A DNA stretch of 64,000 nucleotides from Rhizobium sp. BK650 (GTDB lineage Bacteria; Pseudomonadota; Alphaproteobacteria; Rhizobiales; Rhizobiaceae), in assembly GCF_014195325.1 (NCBI RefSeq), contig NZ_JACIBK010000013.1, positions 123,475 to 187,474 on the forward strand. Direction: 5' to 3'. Each line of letters starts with the position of its first letter. Within the stretch, counting starts at the first letter, position 1. A program made the translations under genes and the position numbers. The notes beneath the pieces are model-generated. The model worked only from the letters and a program-made list of their open reading frames with translations. It did no database searches and was not told the origin of the DNA. Below, in pieces: positions 54,613 through 63,935 of the stretch.

Positions 54613-55514
54613 ACGACAGTTTGCAGACCGGCATCGCGCCGGAAAACCGGACGAGCACAAGGATCACTTTTCCCGGCGGAGAGACATATGGCTGCGGACG
54701 CGTGCTTTTCGCAGCCGGGGCCGACCCAGGTACGGCCTACATTATCTGTGATCAGACACCGGTGCACCCCGAAAGCTTTAGATGGCCGGATCAACCGGCC
54801 GACACCGGACTGATCGCCTGGGGTGGCATCGAACGGAGACTCATCAACGCTTATGCCGGACTTCTCGACCAGGCAACCGGCGAACTTCGACTGCACCAGG
54901 CGGCGAGAGATTTGGGCAGGTGTCAGGACGGCTGGGCCGGAGTTGTCGTTCACGTCGTAACGGTGGGAGAACTTCCCGCGATCGGGACTGAGATCGAAAT
55001 AACCGTCGATCGGCAACGCCGGCAGCAATTGAGTGCAGTCCACACGGCAGCCCACCTCGCCTCGCTTTCGCTGAACAGGGCACTGGCGCCGTTCTGGAGC
55101 AACAGCACCGAGGTCGGCGACTCGCTCGGTTCGCCGGATTTCGATAGGCATGCAATCACCTCGTCGCAGATTGGGCTCGAAGGTTCAACAGACGTCTACC
55201 GCATTGGAAAGACCCTGCGCAAAAAAGGCTTCGTCTTCGAGGCAGCACGAGCCGGACTGGCGGGCGTTGAAAGCGAAGTGAACGCGGTGATTGCGAAATG
55301 GCTTCAGGAACCGATGTCCGTTGTTGTCGAACCCGGTCATGCCCTGTTGGACTCGCGCCGCTTGTGGCGGTGCGCGCTCGAGGGTCGAACGGCGGAAATG
55401 TACTGTGCCGGAACGCATGTTGGTGATCTAGGCGAGATAGCCGATGTCAACGTTACGCTCGCGGCCAGCGCGGACGAGCTGATGATGCGCGCAAGCGTGC
55501 GCCGCGCCACCTAA
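54609..55514 (+). CDS. AlaX-like alanyl-tRNA editing / metal hydrolase protein
   Basis: 301 residues. Second additional domain of AlaRS: zinc ligands in LSAVHTAAHLASLSLNRAL (HxxxH) and MYCAGTHVGDLGEIAD (CxxxH). N-terminal beta region GGETYGCGRVLF. AlaX proteins deacylate Ser- or Gly-tRNA(Ala) in trans. In a catabolic operon it may protect translation from the substrate amino acid, or be recruited as a hydrolase of that substrate. Coupled to permease 2. Confidence 0.85.
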   Translation: MNDSLQTGIAPENRTSTRITFPGGETYGCGRVLFAAGADPGTAYIICDQTPVHPESFRWPDQPADTGLIAWGGIERRLINAYAGLLDQATGELRLHQAARDLGRCQDGWAGVVVHVVTVGELPAIGTEIEITVDRQRRQQLSAVHTAAHLASLSLNRALAPFWSNSTEVGDSLGSPDFDRHAITSSQIGLEGSTDVYRIGKTLRKKGFVFEAARAGLAGVESEVNAVIAKWLQEPMSVVVEPGHALLDSRRLWRCALEGRTAEMYCAGTHVGDLGEIADVNVTLAASADELMMRASVRRAT

Positions 55515-55534
55515 AATCAACAGGAACCACATCC

Positions 55535-56581
55535 ATGTTTTTTCAGTCTGACAACTGGGCGGGCGTTCACCCGTCCATAGCTGCGAACCTGTCAAAGGCA
55601 GGCGAAGGTTTTGCAGCCGCATATGGCAACAGCGACGCTGACCGAACGGTTCTGGACCTTTTCTCCGAGGTGTTCGAGCGAGACGTAAGTGTCTACTTTG
55701 TCGGAACCGGAACAGCCGCCAATTCCTTGGCTCTTGCCGCCATACAACGCCCTGGGGGTGCCGTATTTTCCCACTGCGAAGCCCATGTCATCGAAGACGA
55801 GTGTGGTGCCCCCGACTTCTTTAGCGGGATGCGAATGGCGCCAGTCGCGGGGCGTGCCGGCCGGATCGAGCTGGACCTTCTGAGCAAGGCCATGGGTGCC
55901 TATCCGCAGGACGCGGTGCATCACGGTCGATCTGCGGGGGTCACCATCACCCAGGCCACCGAAATGGGAACGGTCTATTCGCTAGATCAAATTTCGGCGT
56001 TGAGCGAGGTAGCACGCAGTCACAATGTCCCTGTGCACATGGACGGTGCTCGCTTTGCGAACGCTCTGGTTTCACTTGACACATCTCCCGCCGAAATGAC
56101 TTGGCGTCGGGGTGTGGACCTCCTTTCGTTCGGCGCAACGAAGAACGGGTGCTGGTGCGCCGAAGCGATCGTGTGCTTCAATCAGGATCTCGCTGCCGAT
56201 CTGGCATTTATCCAGAAGCGCTCGGCCCAGTTGTTCTCAAAGTCGAGATTCGTCGCAGCGCAATTTGAAGCCTATTTTGCAGACGGGTTGTGGCTGGCTT
56301 TGGCGCGTCACGCAAACAGGATGGCGGACCAGCTGCGGGAACGCCTGACTGCGGCTGATATGCGCCTCGCCTGGCCAACCACCACGAACGAGGTGTTCGC
56401 CATCCTGCCGAAGAGGGTCGCCGGCACTGCCCTCGGAAGAGGCGCACATTTTTATGAATGGCCGGTCCCGAGTTTTCTACAGGGCGAGGTTGCCGAGAAA
56501 GAAACCCTGGCCCGCTTTGTGACGAGCTTTGCCACGACGGATGCACATGTCGATGAGCTGCTGGAAGCCCTTAAGGCATAA
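55535..56581 (+). CDS. Low-specificity threonine aldolase-like PLP enzyme
   Basis: 348 residues, fold type I. VYFVGTGTAANSLALAAIQR (PLP phosphate), CEAHVIEDECGAPDFF, HMDGARFANALVSL (PLP Asp) and SFGATKNGCWCAEAI (PLP Lys). LtaE family: splits beta-hydroxy-alpha-amino acids into glycine and an aldehyde. The product aldehyde would feed the aldehyde dehydrogenase encoded next, 32 bp downstream. Confidence 0.93.
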   Translation: MFFQSDNWAGVHPSIAANLSKAGEGFAAAYGNSDADRTVLDLFSEVFERDVSVYFVGTGTAANSLALAAIQRPGGAVFSHCEAHVIEDECGAPDFFSGMRMAPVAGRAGRIELDLLSKAMGAYPQDAVHHGRSAGVTITQATEMGTVYSLDQISALSEVARSHNVPVHMDGARFANALVSLDTSPAEMTWRRGVDLLSFGATKNGCWCAEAIVCFNQDLAADLAFIQKRSAQLFSKSRFVAAQFEAYFADGLWLALARHANRMADQLRERLTAADMRLAWPTTTNEVFAILPKRVAGTALGRGAHFYEWPVPSFLQGEVAEKETLARFVTSFATTDAHVDELLEALKA

Positions 56582-56613
56582 GAAGACGGAAGCCGCCTGC
56601 CGAGGAGATGTAG

Positions 56614-58044
56614 ATGGAAATTGAAATGGTGATCGGAGCCGCCTTGGAACGGGGCCAGGAGCCGGGTGAAAATGTGATCAATCCGAGGACAGGCAATATC
56701 ATCGCTGAGGTGCCGGAAGCTTCGGCCGATCAGGTTGATCGTGCTGTCGCAGCGGCCGAGAAAGCGTTCCCATTTTGGTCACGAACAACGCCAGCCGAAC
56801 GGTCCAGATATCTGTTATCCATTGCCGACCTTGTCGAACGCCACGCGTCTGAATTCGCGGCTCTGGAAACAGCAAATTGCGGCAAGCCCCTGCACTTGGT
56901 GATGCGAGACGAAATCCCCGCCGTCATCGACTGCTTCCGTTTCTTCGCTGGCGCTATTCGCACCTTGCAAGGTCCCGTTGCTGCTGAGTATCTGGCGGGA
57001 CACACCTCGATGGTGCGGCGCGATCCTGTCGGAGTAATTGCCTCGATCGCGCCCTGGAACTATCCGCTGTTGATGATGGCCTGGAAGATAGCGCCTGCCA
57101 TAGCAGCGGGAAACACTGTCGTCTTCAAGCCATCCGAGCAAACGCCGTTGACAGCGCTGAAGCTGGCGCGTTGCCTAATCGATGTTTTGCCGGCGGGTGT
57201 TGTCAACGTGGTTCTCGGGCGCGGCGCCAGCGTCGGAAATGTCCTGATCAACCACACAGATATCGCCATGGTATCGATCACCGGCGATGTGGGAACAGGC
57301 AAAAAGGTCCTCGAGGCAGCTGCCAAAAGGATCAGGCGAACCCACCTTGAACTCGGCGGCAAAGCTCCCGTTGTCGTCCTGGATGACGCGGATCTGAATT
57401 CTGTCGTGGCGGGCATACGTGATTTCGGGTTTTACAATGCCGGCCAGGATTGCACTGCCGCGTGCAGAATCTACGCGGGAAGCAAGATCTATGATCGGCT
57501 TGTGTCTGATCTGGCCGCGGCTGTTCCCGGGATCCGGTATGACATGGCAGACGATGCGTTCAATGACATGGGGCCGCTGATTTCCGCACGGCATCGCGAC
57601 CGGGTGGAAAGCTTCGTCGCACAGGCTGCCGAACAGCCTCACAGCGAAATTGTCACTGGCGGCCGCAGAAAGGGTGGTGGCGGCTATTACTTCGAACCAA
57701 CCGTCATTGCCGGCGCACAGCAGTCTGACCAGATCGTGCAACGGGAGGTGTTTGGGCCGGTGGTTTCGGTGACCCGCGTGCAGGACGAGGAGCAAGCAGT
57801 CCGTTGGGCGAACGACAGCGACTATGGCCTGGCGTCGTCGGTCTGGACATCCGATGTCGGCAAGGCGGTGCGCATCGCGTCACAGCTGCAGTATGGCTGC
57901 ACTTGGATCAACAGCCATTTCATGCTCTGCAGCGAAATGCCCCACGGGGGCGGCAGAATGTCTGGTTATGGCAAGGATTTGTCTGTGTTCTCGCTGGAGG
58001 ACTACACCACGGCACGGCATATCATGATCAACCACGCCGCGTGA
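56614..58044 (+). CDS. NAD(P)+-dependent aldehyde dehydrogenase
   Basis: 476 residues. Substrate/NAD motifs APWNYPLLMMAWKIAPA, VFKPSEQTPLTAL, GDVGTGKKVLEAA, Glu in HLELGGKAPVVVLDD, and the catalytic Cys in NAGQDCTAACRIYAGS. ALDH family near betaine/gamma-aminobutyraldehyde dehydrogenases. Start ATG behind GAGGAG. Oxidises the aldehyde made by the aldolase. Confidence 0.95.
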   Translation: MEIEMVIGAALERGQEPGENVINPRTGNIIAEVPEASADQVDRAVAAAEKAFPFWSRTTPAERSRYLLSIADLVERHASEFAALETANCGKPLHLVMRDEIPAVIDCFRFFAGAIRTLQGPVAAEYLAGHTSMVRRDPVGVIASIAPWNYPLLMMAWKIAPAIAAGNTVVFKPSEQTPLTALKLARCLIDVLPAGVVNVVLGRGASVGNVLINHTDIAMVSITGDVGTGKKVLEAAAKRIRRTHLELGGKAPVVVLDDADLNSVVAGIRDFGFYNAGQDCTAACRIYAGSKIYDRLVSDLAAAVPGIRYDMADDAFNDMGPLISARHRDRVESFVAQAAEQPHSEIVTGGRRKGGGGYYFEPTVIAGAQQSDQIVQREVFGPVVSVTRVQDEEQAVRWANDSDYGLASSVWTSDVGKAVRIASQLQYGCTWINSHFMLCSEMPHGGGRMSGYGKDLSVFSLEDYTTARHIMINHAA

Positions 58045-58099
58045 GCGGACCATTGCCGCATGTTTGCGCTATGTTTTTTAACCTGACGAGGAGGCTTCG

Positions 58100-58996
58100 G
58101 TGCGATCAGCAAAGACCCAGACTTTGGAAATTGCTTATCTAGATCTTGGTCCGCAAGACGGGTGGCCCGTCGTGCTTTCACACGGGTTTCCCTATGACCC
58201 TCACGCCTATGACGATGTGGCACCGCTTCTGGTTGAGGCCGGTGCTAGGGTGATCGTGCCGTACCTACGCGGATTTGGCCCGACCCGCTTTCTGTCGCAG
58301 TCCACGCTTAGGAGCGGAGAACAGGCGGCTCTCGGCAAGGACGTGATTGATTTGCTGGATGCTCTTGGTATCGAGAACGCTATCCTTTCGGGATATGATT
58401 GGGGCGGCCTCGCTTCGTGCGTGGCCGCGGCGCTCTGGCCCGAGCGAGTAAAGGGCTTGGTCTCGTATGCCGGCTACGACATAATTGACGTAAAGCGACA
58501 GACCCATGCATACTCTCCAGAACTCGAAAATGTCCTGTGGTATCAGCACCTGTTCCAGCATGAACGCGGACGGGAATGCCTCTCTCTACACCGCCGGACT
58601 TTGTGCCGGATGCTCTGGAAGCAATGGTCTCCGCATTGGGCGTTTGATGATATTATTTACGATCGGACGGCTACTTCGTTCGAGAACCCGGACTTCGTTG
58701 ATGTCGTGATCCACGCTTACCGTTATCATTTCGGGCATGCACCGGGTGACCCGGCCCTGCAAGACCTGGAACAGCGGCTTGCTGAACGGCCGCCGATCCT
58801 GGTTCCAGCCATAACCTTCGATGGCACGCAGGATCCGCTAAAGCCCGGTGGCACAGCGGATGACGCACCCATGTTCAAGGGGCGCCACCAGCACCGGGTC
58901 ATAGGCTGCGGTCACAATCTCCCGTGGGAAGCACCGAACGAGTTTGCAGATGGAATTCTTTGTGTTCGGCAATGGGTGGTCGAAGCGGGTCATTGA
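58100..58996 (+). CDS. Alpha/beta hydrolase (epoxide hydrolase/dehalogenase-like)
   Basis: 298 residues from a GTG at 58100 behind GAGGAGG. VVLSHGFPYDPHAYDDVAPL (oxyanion), nucleophile Asp in ILSGYDWGGLASCVAA, and a late His in VIGCGHNLPWEAP. An Asp nucleophile points to epoxide hydrolase or haloalkane dehalogenase chemistry, not a Ser esterase. Last gene of the operon, 55 bp after the ALDH gene. Confidence 0.88.
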   Translation: MRSAKTQTLEIAYLDLGPQDGWPVVLSHGFPYDPHAYDDVAPLLVEAGARVIVPYLRGFGPTRFLSQSTLRSGEQAALGKDVIDLLDALGIENAILSGYDWGGLASCVAAALWPERVKGLVSYAGYDIIDVKRQTHAYSPELENVLWYQHLFQHERGRECLSLHRRTLCRMLWKQWSPHWAFDDIIYDRTATSFENPDFVDVVIHAYRYHFGHAPGDPALQDLEQRLAERPPILVPAITFDGTQDPLKPGGTADDAPMFKGRHQHRVIGCGHNLPWEAPNEFADGILCVRQWVVEAGH

Positions 58997-59181
58997 ATAT
59001 CGCAGCGAGCGTTTCCGCCGCGAATGCGGTCGCGCAACTGGAGGATTGATGTCTAGGGCGCGACGCTATTTAATGTCCCGCGCTAATGAACCAATGTCCG
59101 CTGCCGTGATCGCTGCGCCAGAAGCGGATATTCTGTTGCCGCCCTAATTCCGCACATTAGCACGAACCCTGTGCTGCACGT
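58997..59181. other. Short spacer after the catabolic operon
   Basis: No supported gene or hairpin of note. Some plus-strand frames stop quickly. Confidence 0.35.
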
Positions 59182-59397
59182 TCATCTGCTGGCATTCACA
59201 CGAGGTAATGGCGGGTCGGCGATCCGAATCCGCTCAACTGCAGAGAAACGATTTGGAATAGAGAGGTTGACCGTTCCCTTTGAGGTGACGCTGAATTTTC
59301 CAATTGTTTCAGATGGCTTTGACCCGGAAAGATTGATGATTTGACCGTTGAAAATCTCAGCCACCTGTGTCGTATTCCGGTGACCCAGCTTGCGCAA
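59182..59397 (-). CDS. Possible small protein or remnant
   Basis: 71 residues (RNTTQVAEIFNGQIINLSGS, then GKFSVTSKGTVNLSIPNRFS). Composition is coding-like and it starts 47 bp from the divergent nucleotidyltransferase gene. No known family and no clear ribosome site. Could be a C-terminal remnant. Confidence 0.3.
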   Translation of the reverse strand: MRKLGHRNTTQVAEIFNGQIINLSGSKPSETIGKFSVTSKGTVNLSIPNRFSAVERIRIADPPLPRVNASR

Positions 59398-59444
59398 ACT
59401 GGCCGACTATACTAGATTTGAGGAAATGTTATAGAGCGCCTCAA

Positions 59445-60548
59445 ATGAAGCAGATCGACCTCATGTTCCGGACGATGGTCGCGGAGTTGCAGCAACGGAC
59501 TTTTGATGCGCAGTGGTCGGCGGATTTCCCGCCCACTGGTCGCTTTGTCTCGGTCACGGTCGATAGCCGCTCATACTGGTATTTCGACCAACCGGACGGC
59601 AAAGGTGGTCAAAAGCGGCGCTATGTCGGCCCTGCTGATGATAACGAAATCACAACCCGGGTTGAAGCCTTCAGGGGTGAGAAGGACGATTACCAGAACC
59701 GCCGAAAGATAGTGGCGGCACTGACACGCGAAGCGGGTCTAATTGCTCCGGATCGCTTCACAGGCACAGTTGTTGAGGCGTTGGCATCGGCCGGCTTATT
59801 CCGGCTCCGTGGTGTCCTTGTCGGCACAGTCGCGTTCCAATGTTATGCGGCGCATCTCGGTATCCGGCTGCCTATGGCCGCGATCCTGACAGGTGACGCG
59901 GACCTGGCACAAGATTACGCGATATCAAGCGAGGTCGAGGATTCGATTCCACCGATTGTCGCTCTCCTTCAATCCATCGATCCGTCATTCCGAGCCGTGC
60001 CTCATGTTTCGGGTTCACCTCGCTCTAATGCGTTCCGAAACTCGACCGGTTACAGAGTCGAGTTCCTGACGACAAACCGGGGATCGGAAGATTACACGGA
60101 TCAACCAGCTCAAATGCCGGCTCTCGGCGGCGCGTCTGCCGAACCTCTTCGATATATGGATTTCCTTATACGCGATCCGGTGCGAACGATCTTGCTGCAT
60201 GGCGCCGGCGTTTCGGTCGTGGTGCCCGATCCATCACGGTTCGCCGTCCATAAACTGATCGTGGCCGGCCGCCGTCAAGATGATGCCGGTGGAAGGGCAA
60301 AGAAGGAAAAGGACCTGCGTCAAGCCGGAATGCTGTTTGAGGCATTGCAGGAAACCGGAGCTGGCCGCGATCTGGCAGATGCTCTTTACGAAGCATGGGG
60401 CAGAGGTCCATCTTGGAGGAGCGCGATCACAGCGGGCGTTGATGCCGTCCAGAAGCAATATCAACCGGCCGTCCATCGCACATTCGGCATTCTACCGGCC
60501 GATGAAATCGAAAAGTCCCGAGTCCTATTGCCGGAAAATAAGCCTTAA
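59445..60548 (+). CDS. GSU2403-type nucleotidyltransferase-fold protein
   Basis: 367 residues from the ATG at 59445 (MKQIDLMFRTM). N-terminal SYWYFDQPDGKGGQKRRYVG; the NTP-transferase core has GVLVGTVAFQCYAAHLGIRL then AILTGDADLAQDYAIS, where the acidic pair (TGDADLA) replaces the classic DxD. Family PF12281-like. The usual length is 300-350. Role unknown; such folds appear in toxin and conflict contexts. Confidence 0.85.
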   Translation: MKQIDLMFRTMVAELQQRTFDAQWSADFPPTGRFVSVTVDSRSYWYFDQPDGKGGQKRRYVGPADDNEITTRVEAFRGEKDDYQNRRKIVAALTREAGLIAPDRFTGTVVEALASAGLFRLRGVLVGTVAFQCYAAHLGIRLPMAAILTGDADLAQDYAISSEVEDSIPPIVALLQSIDPSFRAVPHVSGSPRSNAFRNSTGYRVEFLTTNRGSEDYTDQPAQMPALGGASAEPLRYMDFLIRDPVRTILLHGAGVSVVVPDPSRFAVHKLIVAGRRQDDAGGRAKKEKDLRQAGMLFEALQETGAGRDLADALYEAWGRGPSWRSAITAGVDAVQKQYQPAVHRTFGILPADEIEKSRVLLPENKP

Positions 60549-60727
60549 TAAGAAGGTGGACATTGTGGTCCGGTCTTCCCTCATTGTGAACCAGCACCGA
60601 AGGTTGACCTACTGACAAAAGGCAGCAAGTGCATGAATTTACAGGAAAACCGTCGATCCGGGTGGGGTCATCATCGGCTCCGATCGTGACTGCAGCACCT
60701 GTGTGATCACCGTCCCCAAGTCGTGTA

Positions 60728-60994
60728 TCAACTTCGACGCCGAACGACAGTCAGAGCAGTGATGCCGGCTTCATCGGCCGCACGCAGGAAGGCGTCCCAA
60801 AACTGCTGCGGATCGATCTGACCGCTGATCGCATCGACGCAAGCCTTCACCGCAGTCACATATTCTTCGCCGTCATCTATAGGCCATTCCTTGAGCAGCA
60901 TATATGCCGCCTCGCCGAGGGTGCGGACGATCATGTGAGCTGGCTGGCCGCGCAGAGCCAGCCCGACAGGCGTGAATGCAGAGGTTGCGTCCAA
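60728..60994 (-). CDS. DUF982 protein
   Basis: 88 residues from a TTG at 60994 preceded by GAGGA; the 143-residue frame to 61159 has a non-family extension. FTPVGLALRGQPAHMIVRTL, then AAYMLLKEWPIDDGEEYVTA and ACVDAISGQIDPQQFWDAFL are typical of DUF982, a family expanded in rhizobia. Function unknown. Confidence 0.8.
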   Translation of the reverse strand: MDATSAFTPVGLALRGQPAHMIVRTLGEAAYMLLKEWPIDDGEEYVTAVKACVDAISGQIDPQQFWDAFLRAADEAGITALTVVRRRS

Positions 60995-61826
60995 GTTCGT
61001 TGTCCTCAACCTGCTCAAGGCAGGGATGGTAGTCCTGAAGGTTCTAATATACGCGCGTATTCCATATGGGCATTTGACGATTAATGACGGGGCGTGACCG
61101 GCCGTGAAGGTGCGGCCCTCGCTTGAGACGATCAGGATTTCGCTCGATTGCGGACGCATTCGCGCTATAATTACTCGGTTGGTCTTGGGGGGCAGCTTGG
61201 GAGATGTTTGATGCTCTCTGCTCTGTCTCCAGGGTGAGAGTTGAGTCTGCTTTCTGATTTCGCGATTGACGTCGAGGACCTAGAATTCCTTGAGGCGATC
61301 CTCGTCGATGCGTGCAACGAGCTGAAAATTTCTCCAGACCATCAGGGCTTCGTGACGCGGGTCGTAGATCTGCGCTCCAGGGCCACTCCCGGAGATTGTA
61401 CGAACTCTTTAGGCCGAGTTCGCGAGCCAGGATCATGCCTCGTAATGCCGCTGACTGGCCTGCCACGATGGGGGGGCCTCGGCACCCATCAAGTGTCTGG
61501 GAAGCCACGTGTGGTTTTTCGGACGAGGCAGAATAGTACCTCCGCGAGAACACGCCGCTAAGGTCTTACCCCCAGCTGTCTTAAAAGCTTAGGGCGAATT
61601 ATCCTCTTGTTTAATGTGTTTTTTTCTTCTGCTTTTCGCGATCATTAGAGTGCTGACAAGCATGAGCCGTTTGTCAGGGGAGGAACTTGTGGCGTCACCG
61701 ACGGCGCGGGGAAGCGCGTGGCCTCTGTCGCGGAACGATTGAGGCAATCGGGGAAACCGGATGGGCAGTGGCGAGCTTATAAGGCCCAGACCATACTGAA
61801 ATCATAGAGAGGAGGGGCTCCGCCTT
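60995..61826. other. Long gap with one coding scrap
   Basis: About 830 bp. A leftward frame ends IYDPRHEALMVWRNFQLVAR then IDEDRLKEF with a stop at 61280-61282, which looks like the 3' end of a decayed gene extending to about 61380. The region around 61580-61660 is AT-rich. No other gene supported. Confidence 0.4.
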
Positions 61827-61970
61827 AATAGTGTGATTCAAACGCACAAAATTAGTGTGAAGCAAGAGCGTCAAACTAGTGTGAATCAGATACATGATAT
61901 TAGTGTTTGCCAAAAGCGCCAAATTAGTGCAGCTTCGGCGCAGGAAATAAGTGCCTGCCAGGAGGCTCAT
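61827..61970 (+). repeat. Six direct repeats of 24-bp period upstream of fic
   Basis: TAGTG-type cores begin at 61829, 61853, 61877, 61901, 61925 and (as AAGTG) 61949, exactly 24 bp apart. The first three share TAGTGTGAWKCA; copies 4-6 drift. The last unit contains the SD AGGAGG of the Fic gene, whose GTG is the next base. The spacing is fixed but the bases between cores vary, as in iteron operators. If read in frame it would encode an octapeptide repeat (for example KQERQTSV). Confidence 0.9.
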
Positions 61971-63515
61971 GTGGCGAAACCCAACGAACTGCTCGCGACA
62001 TCGCTCGCCGAGCTGAGGGGCGTGACACAGAGCGGCACCCGATCAGTCGTGAAATCGGAAGAGCTCAGCCGTGTCCACCGGGAGCGATTGCAGACGAATG
62101 GCTTCCTGGAGGAAATAATGAAAGGCTGGCTGGCGGTGAACTCTCGACCGTCCGGCAACAACAGAATCGATACTGCCTGGAGCACCGTGTATTGGGAATT
62201 CATCGGACGATATCTGGACGATCGCTTCCCTAACGATTGGCGCCTCTCTGCAGAGGCATCCGTTGCGCTCTGGACCGACAACTACTCCATCCCCGCACAG
62301 GCGATTGTCAGAAGTTCGAAGGCAAACAACCAGCTTGTAAACCTGCCAAGCAACACTTCGCTTTATCTGCTGCGGACGCGGGAAACTGAACCCGCTGAAA
62401 CAAAAGGCCGTCTGAGGCTGATGCCGATCGAGGAGGCGATCTGCAATTTGTCGCCAGAATCTTGGAAAGCGTCCGCGAGCGATGTCATTGCTGCTATCGG
62501 CTCACTCCGTGGGACAAGTACCCTGCTGCGATACCTGCTGGACGGCGGCCGAAGCCATGTCGGTGGCCGGATCGCGGGAGCTCTCCGCCATCTCGGCAGA
62601 CCGCAAGACGCCGATACGATCCTCAAGGCATTGGAATCGGCTGGATACAACCCCCATGAGGACGACCCTTTTGACCCGGCGGCCGAGCTTATCAAGCTGG
62701 ACGCACGGCGAGCCCAGGCACCGGCCGCCACGCGCATCAAAAACCTTTGGGCGAAAATGGGAAAAGACGCTCTCGGCCACATTGGCTTCGAGCAGGTACG
62801 TATCAATGATCGAGACGGCTACATCGCGCAAATCGACGAGCGCTATGTAGCAGACGCGTTGAATTCCCTTTCGATCGAGGGATATGAAGTTTCCGAAGAG
62901 CTGATCCGGAGGGTGCAGGACGGCAAGTGGGAGCCGGACGCCGACGCCCGGGACAACGAAACCAGGAACGCGCTTGCCGCCAAAGGATACAGACTGGCAT
63001 TCGAGGAGGTTCGTAAGGACATTGCGAAGATCCTCAATGGGGCACCCACCGGCGAGTTGCTCGAAGCAAGGCACCAGGATTGGTTCCGGGCTATGTTCAG
63101 CCCGTCGGTAGCCGCAGGCATCAACGAGGCGCATCAATTGGCTGGCTATCGCTCGCATAACGTCTATCTACGCGGTTCATCGCACGTCCCCTTGCCACCG
63201 CATGCGATCGCCGACGCAATGGACGCGCTCTTCGAAAGCATTTCGAGCGAACCCGATGCTAGGGTGAAGGCGATCCTTGCGCCGTTCCTCTTCACCTATA
63301 TCCATCCGTTTCCCGACGGAAACGGCAGGACTGCGCGTTTCATGATGAATGCCCTGCTGGCCGAAAGCGGAGTCCCGTGGACGGTCATCCCTGTGGCACG
63401 ACGAGACGAGTACATGAACGCCCTTGAGGCTGCGAGCCAGCACGAAGACATCGTGCCCCTGACAATATTTGTATCGGAGCTAGTCAACGCGCCACCACCT
63501 GCCGGGATCGCGTGA
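61971..63515 (+). CDS. Fic-family protein
   Basis: 514 residues from a GTG at 61971 (VAKPNELLATSLAELRG) with AGGAGG 5 bp upstream; a longer frame from 61833 would translate the repeat array. The N-terminal section TRSVVKSEELSRVHRERLQT then NGFLEEIMKGWLAVNSRP resembles the winged-helix start of AbiEi-type antitoxins. The C-terminal Fic domain has HPFPDGNGRTARF near 445, the complete AMPylation motif. Probably transfers AMP to a target protein. The inhibitory helix motif was not located. Upstream iterons suggest self-regulation. Confidence 0.9.
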   Translation: MAKPNELLATSLAELRGVTQSGTRSVVKSEELSRVHRERLQTNGFLEEIMKGWLAVNSRPSGNNRIDTAWSTVYWEFIGRYLDDRFPNDWRLSAEASVALWTDNYSIPAQAIVRSSKANNQLVNLPSNTSLYLLRTRETEPAETKGRLRLMPIEEAICNLSPESWKASASDVIAAIGSLRGTSTLLRYLLDGGRSHVGGRIAGALRHLGRPQDADTILKALESAGYNPHEDDPFDPAAELIKLDARRAQAPAATRIKNLWAKMGKDALGHIGFEQVRINDRDGYIAQIDERYVADALNSLSIEGYEVSEELIRRVQDGKWEPDADARDNETRNALAAKGYRLAFEEVRKDIAKILNGAPTGELLEARHQDWFRAMFSPSVAAGINEAHQLAGYRSHNVYLRGSSHVPLPPHAIADAMDALFESISSEPDARVKAILAPFLFTYIHPFPDGNGRTARFMMNALLAESGVPWTVIPVARRDEYMNALEAASQHEDIVPLTIFVSELVNAPPPAGIA

Positions 63516-63565
63516 TGTGCTTCGGCGTACAAATTTGGCTCTGACGCACATCTGATGCAATTCTC

Positions 63566-63735
63566 TCATGTTGCGCCTATGAGGTGGGCCTGAAGAAGAT
63601 CAAGCTTTCCGAGACCATACATCTGGCGCTTCACCAGCTTTAGCTTGGTGATCTGCCCCTCTGTTTGTCCGTTAGACCACGGTAAGACGATCGCTGCCCG
63701 GACTGCCTGAATATCTTTCGTGACCTTGCCCCCAA
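63566..63735 (-). pseudogene. ISL3-family transposase, C-terminal fragment
   Basis: Leftward: GGKVTKDIQAVRAAIVLPWS then NGQTEGQITKLKLVKRQMYG and a stop at 63566. This is the conserved end of ISL3 transposases (LPWSNGQxEGxxxxLKxIKRxMYG). Homology begins abruptly near 63735. Confidence 0.85.
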
Positions 63736-63826
63736 GTTTTATCCAGTTTTGAGTTCGCTCCAGTGGTTTTTTGAGGTGCTCCCCGTTTTTAGGCCAGCAG
63801 GAGCTGGAATTTTCCGGGGTTATGGC

Positions 63827-63935
63827 TCAGTTCGGCGGGGCTGCCGATGAGCCGTTCATCAGCGAAATCGGCACCTTGTTACCGATCGCGCTATGTGGCC
63901 GGAACTCGTTATACAACACGACGGCAGAACACCCA
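63827..63935 (-). pseudogene. IS3-family orfB, C-terminal fragment
   Basis: Leftward: LYNEFRPHSAIGNKVPISLM then NGSSAAPPN and a stop at 63827-63829, the end of an IS3-group integrase core (YNExRPHSAIGN). It is followed outward by decayed DNA to the window end. No complete element. Confidence 0.75.

Noticed and set aside
61827..61970. Regular repeats considered as a CRISPR array
   Set aside because: Period is 24 bp without separate repeats and spacers, units are degenerate, and no cas genes are present.
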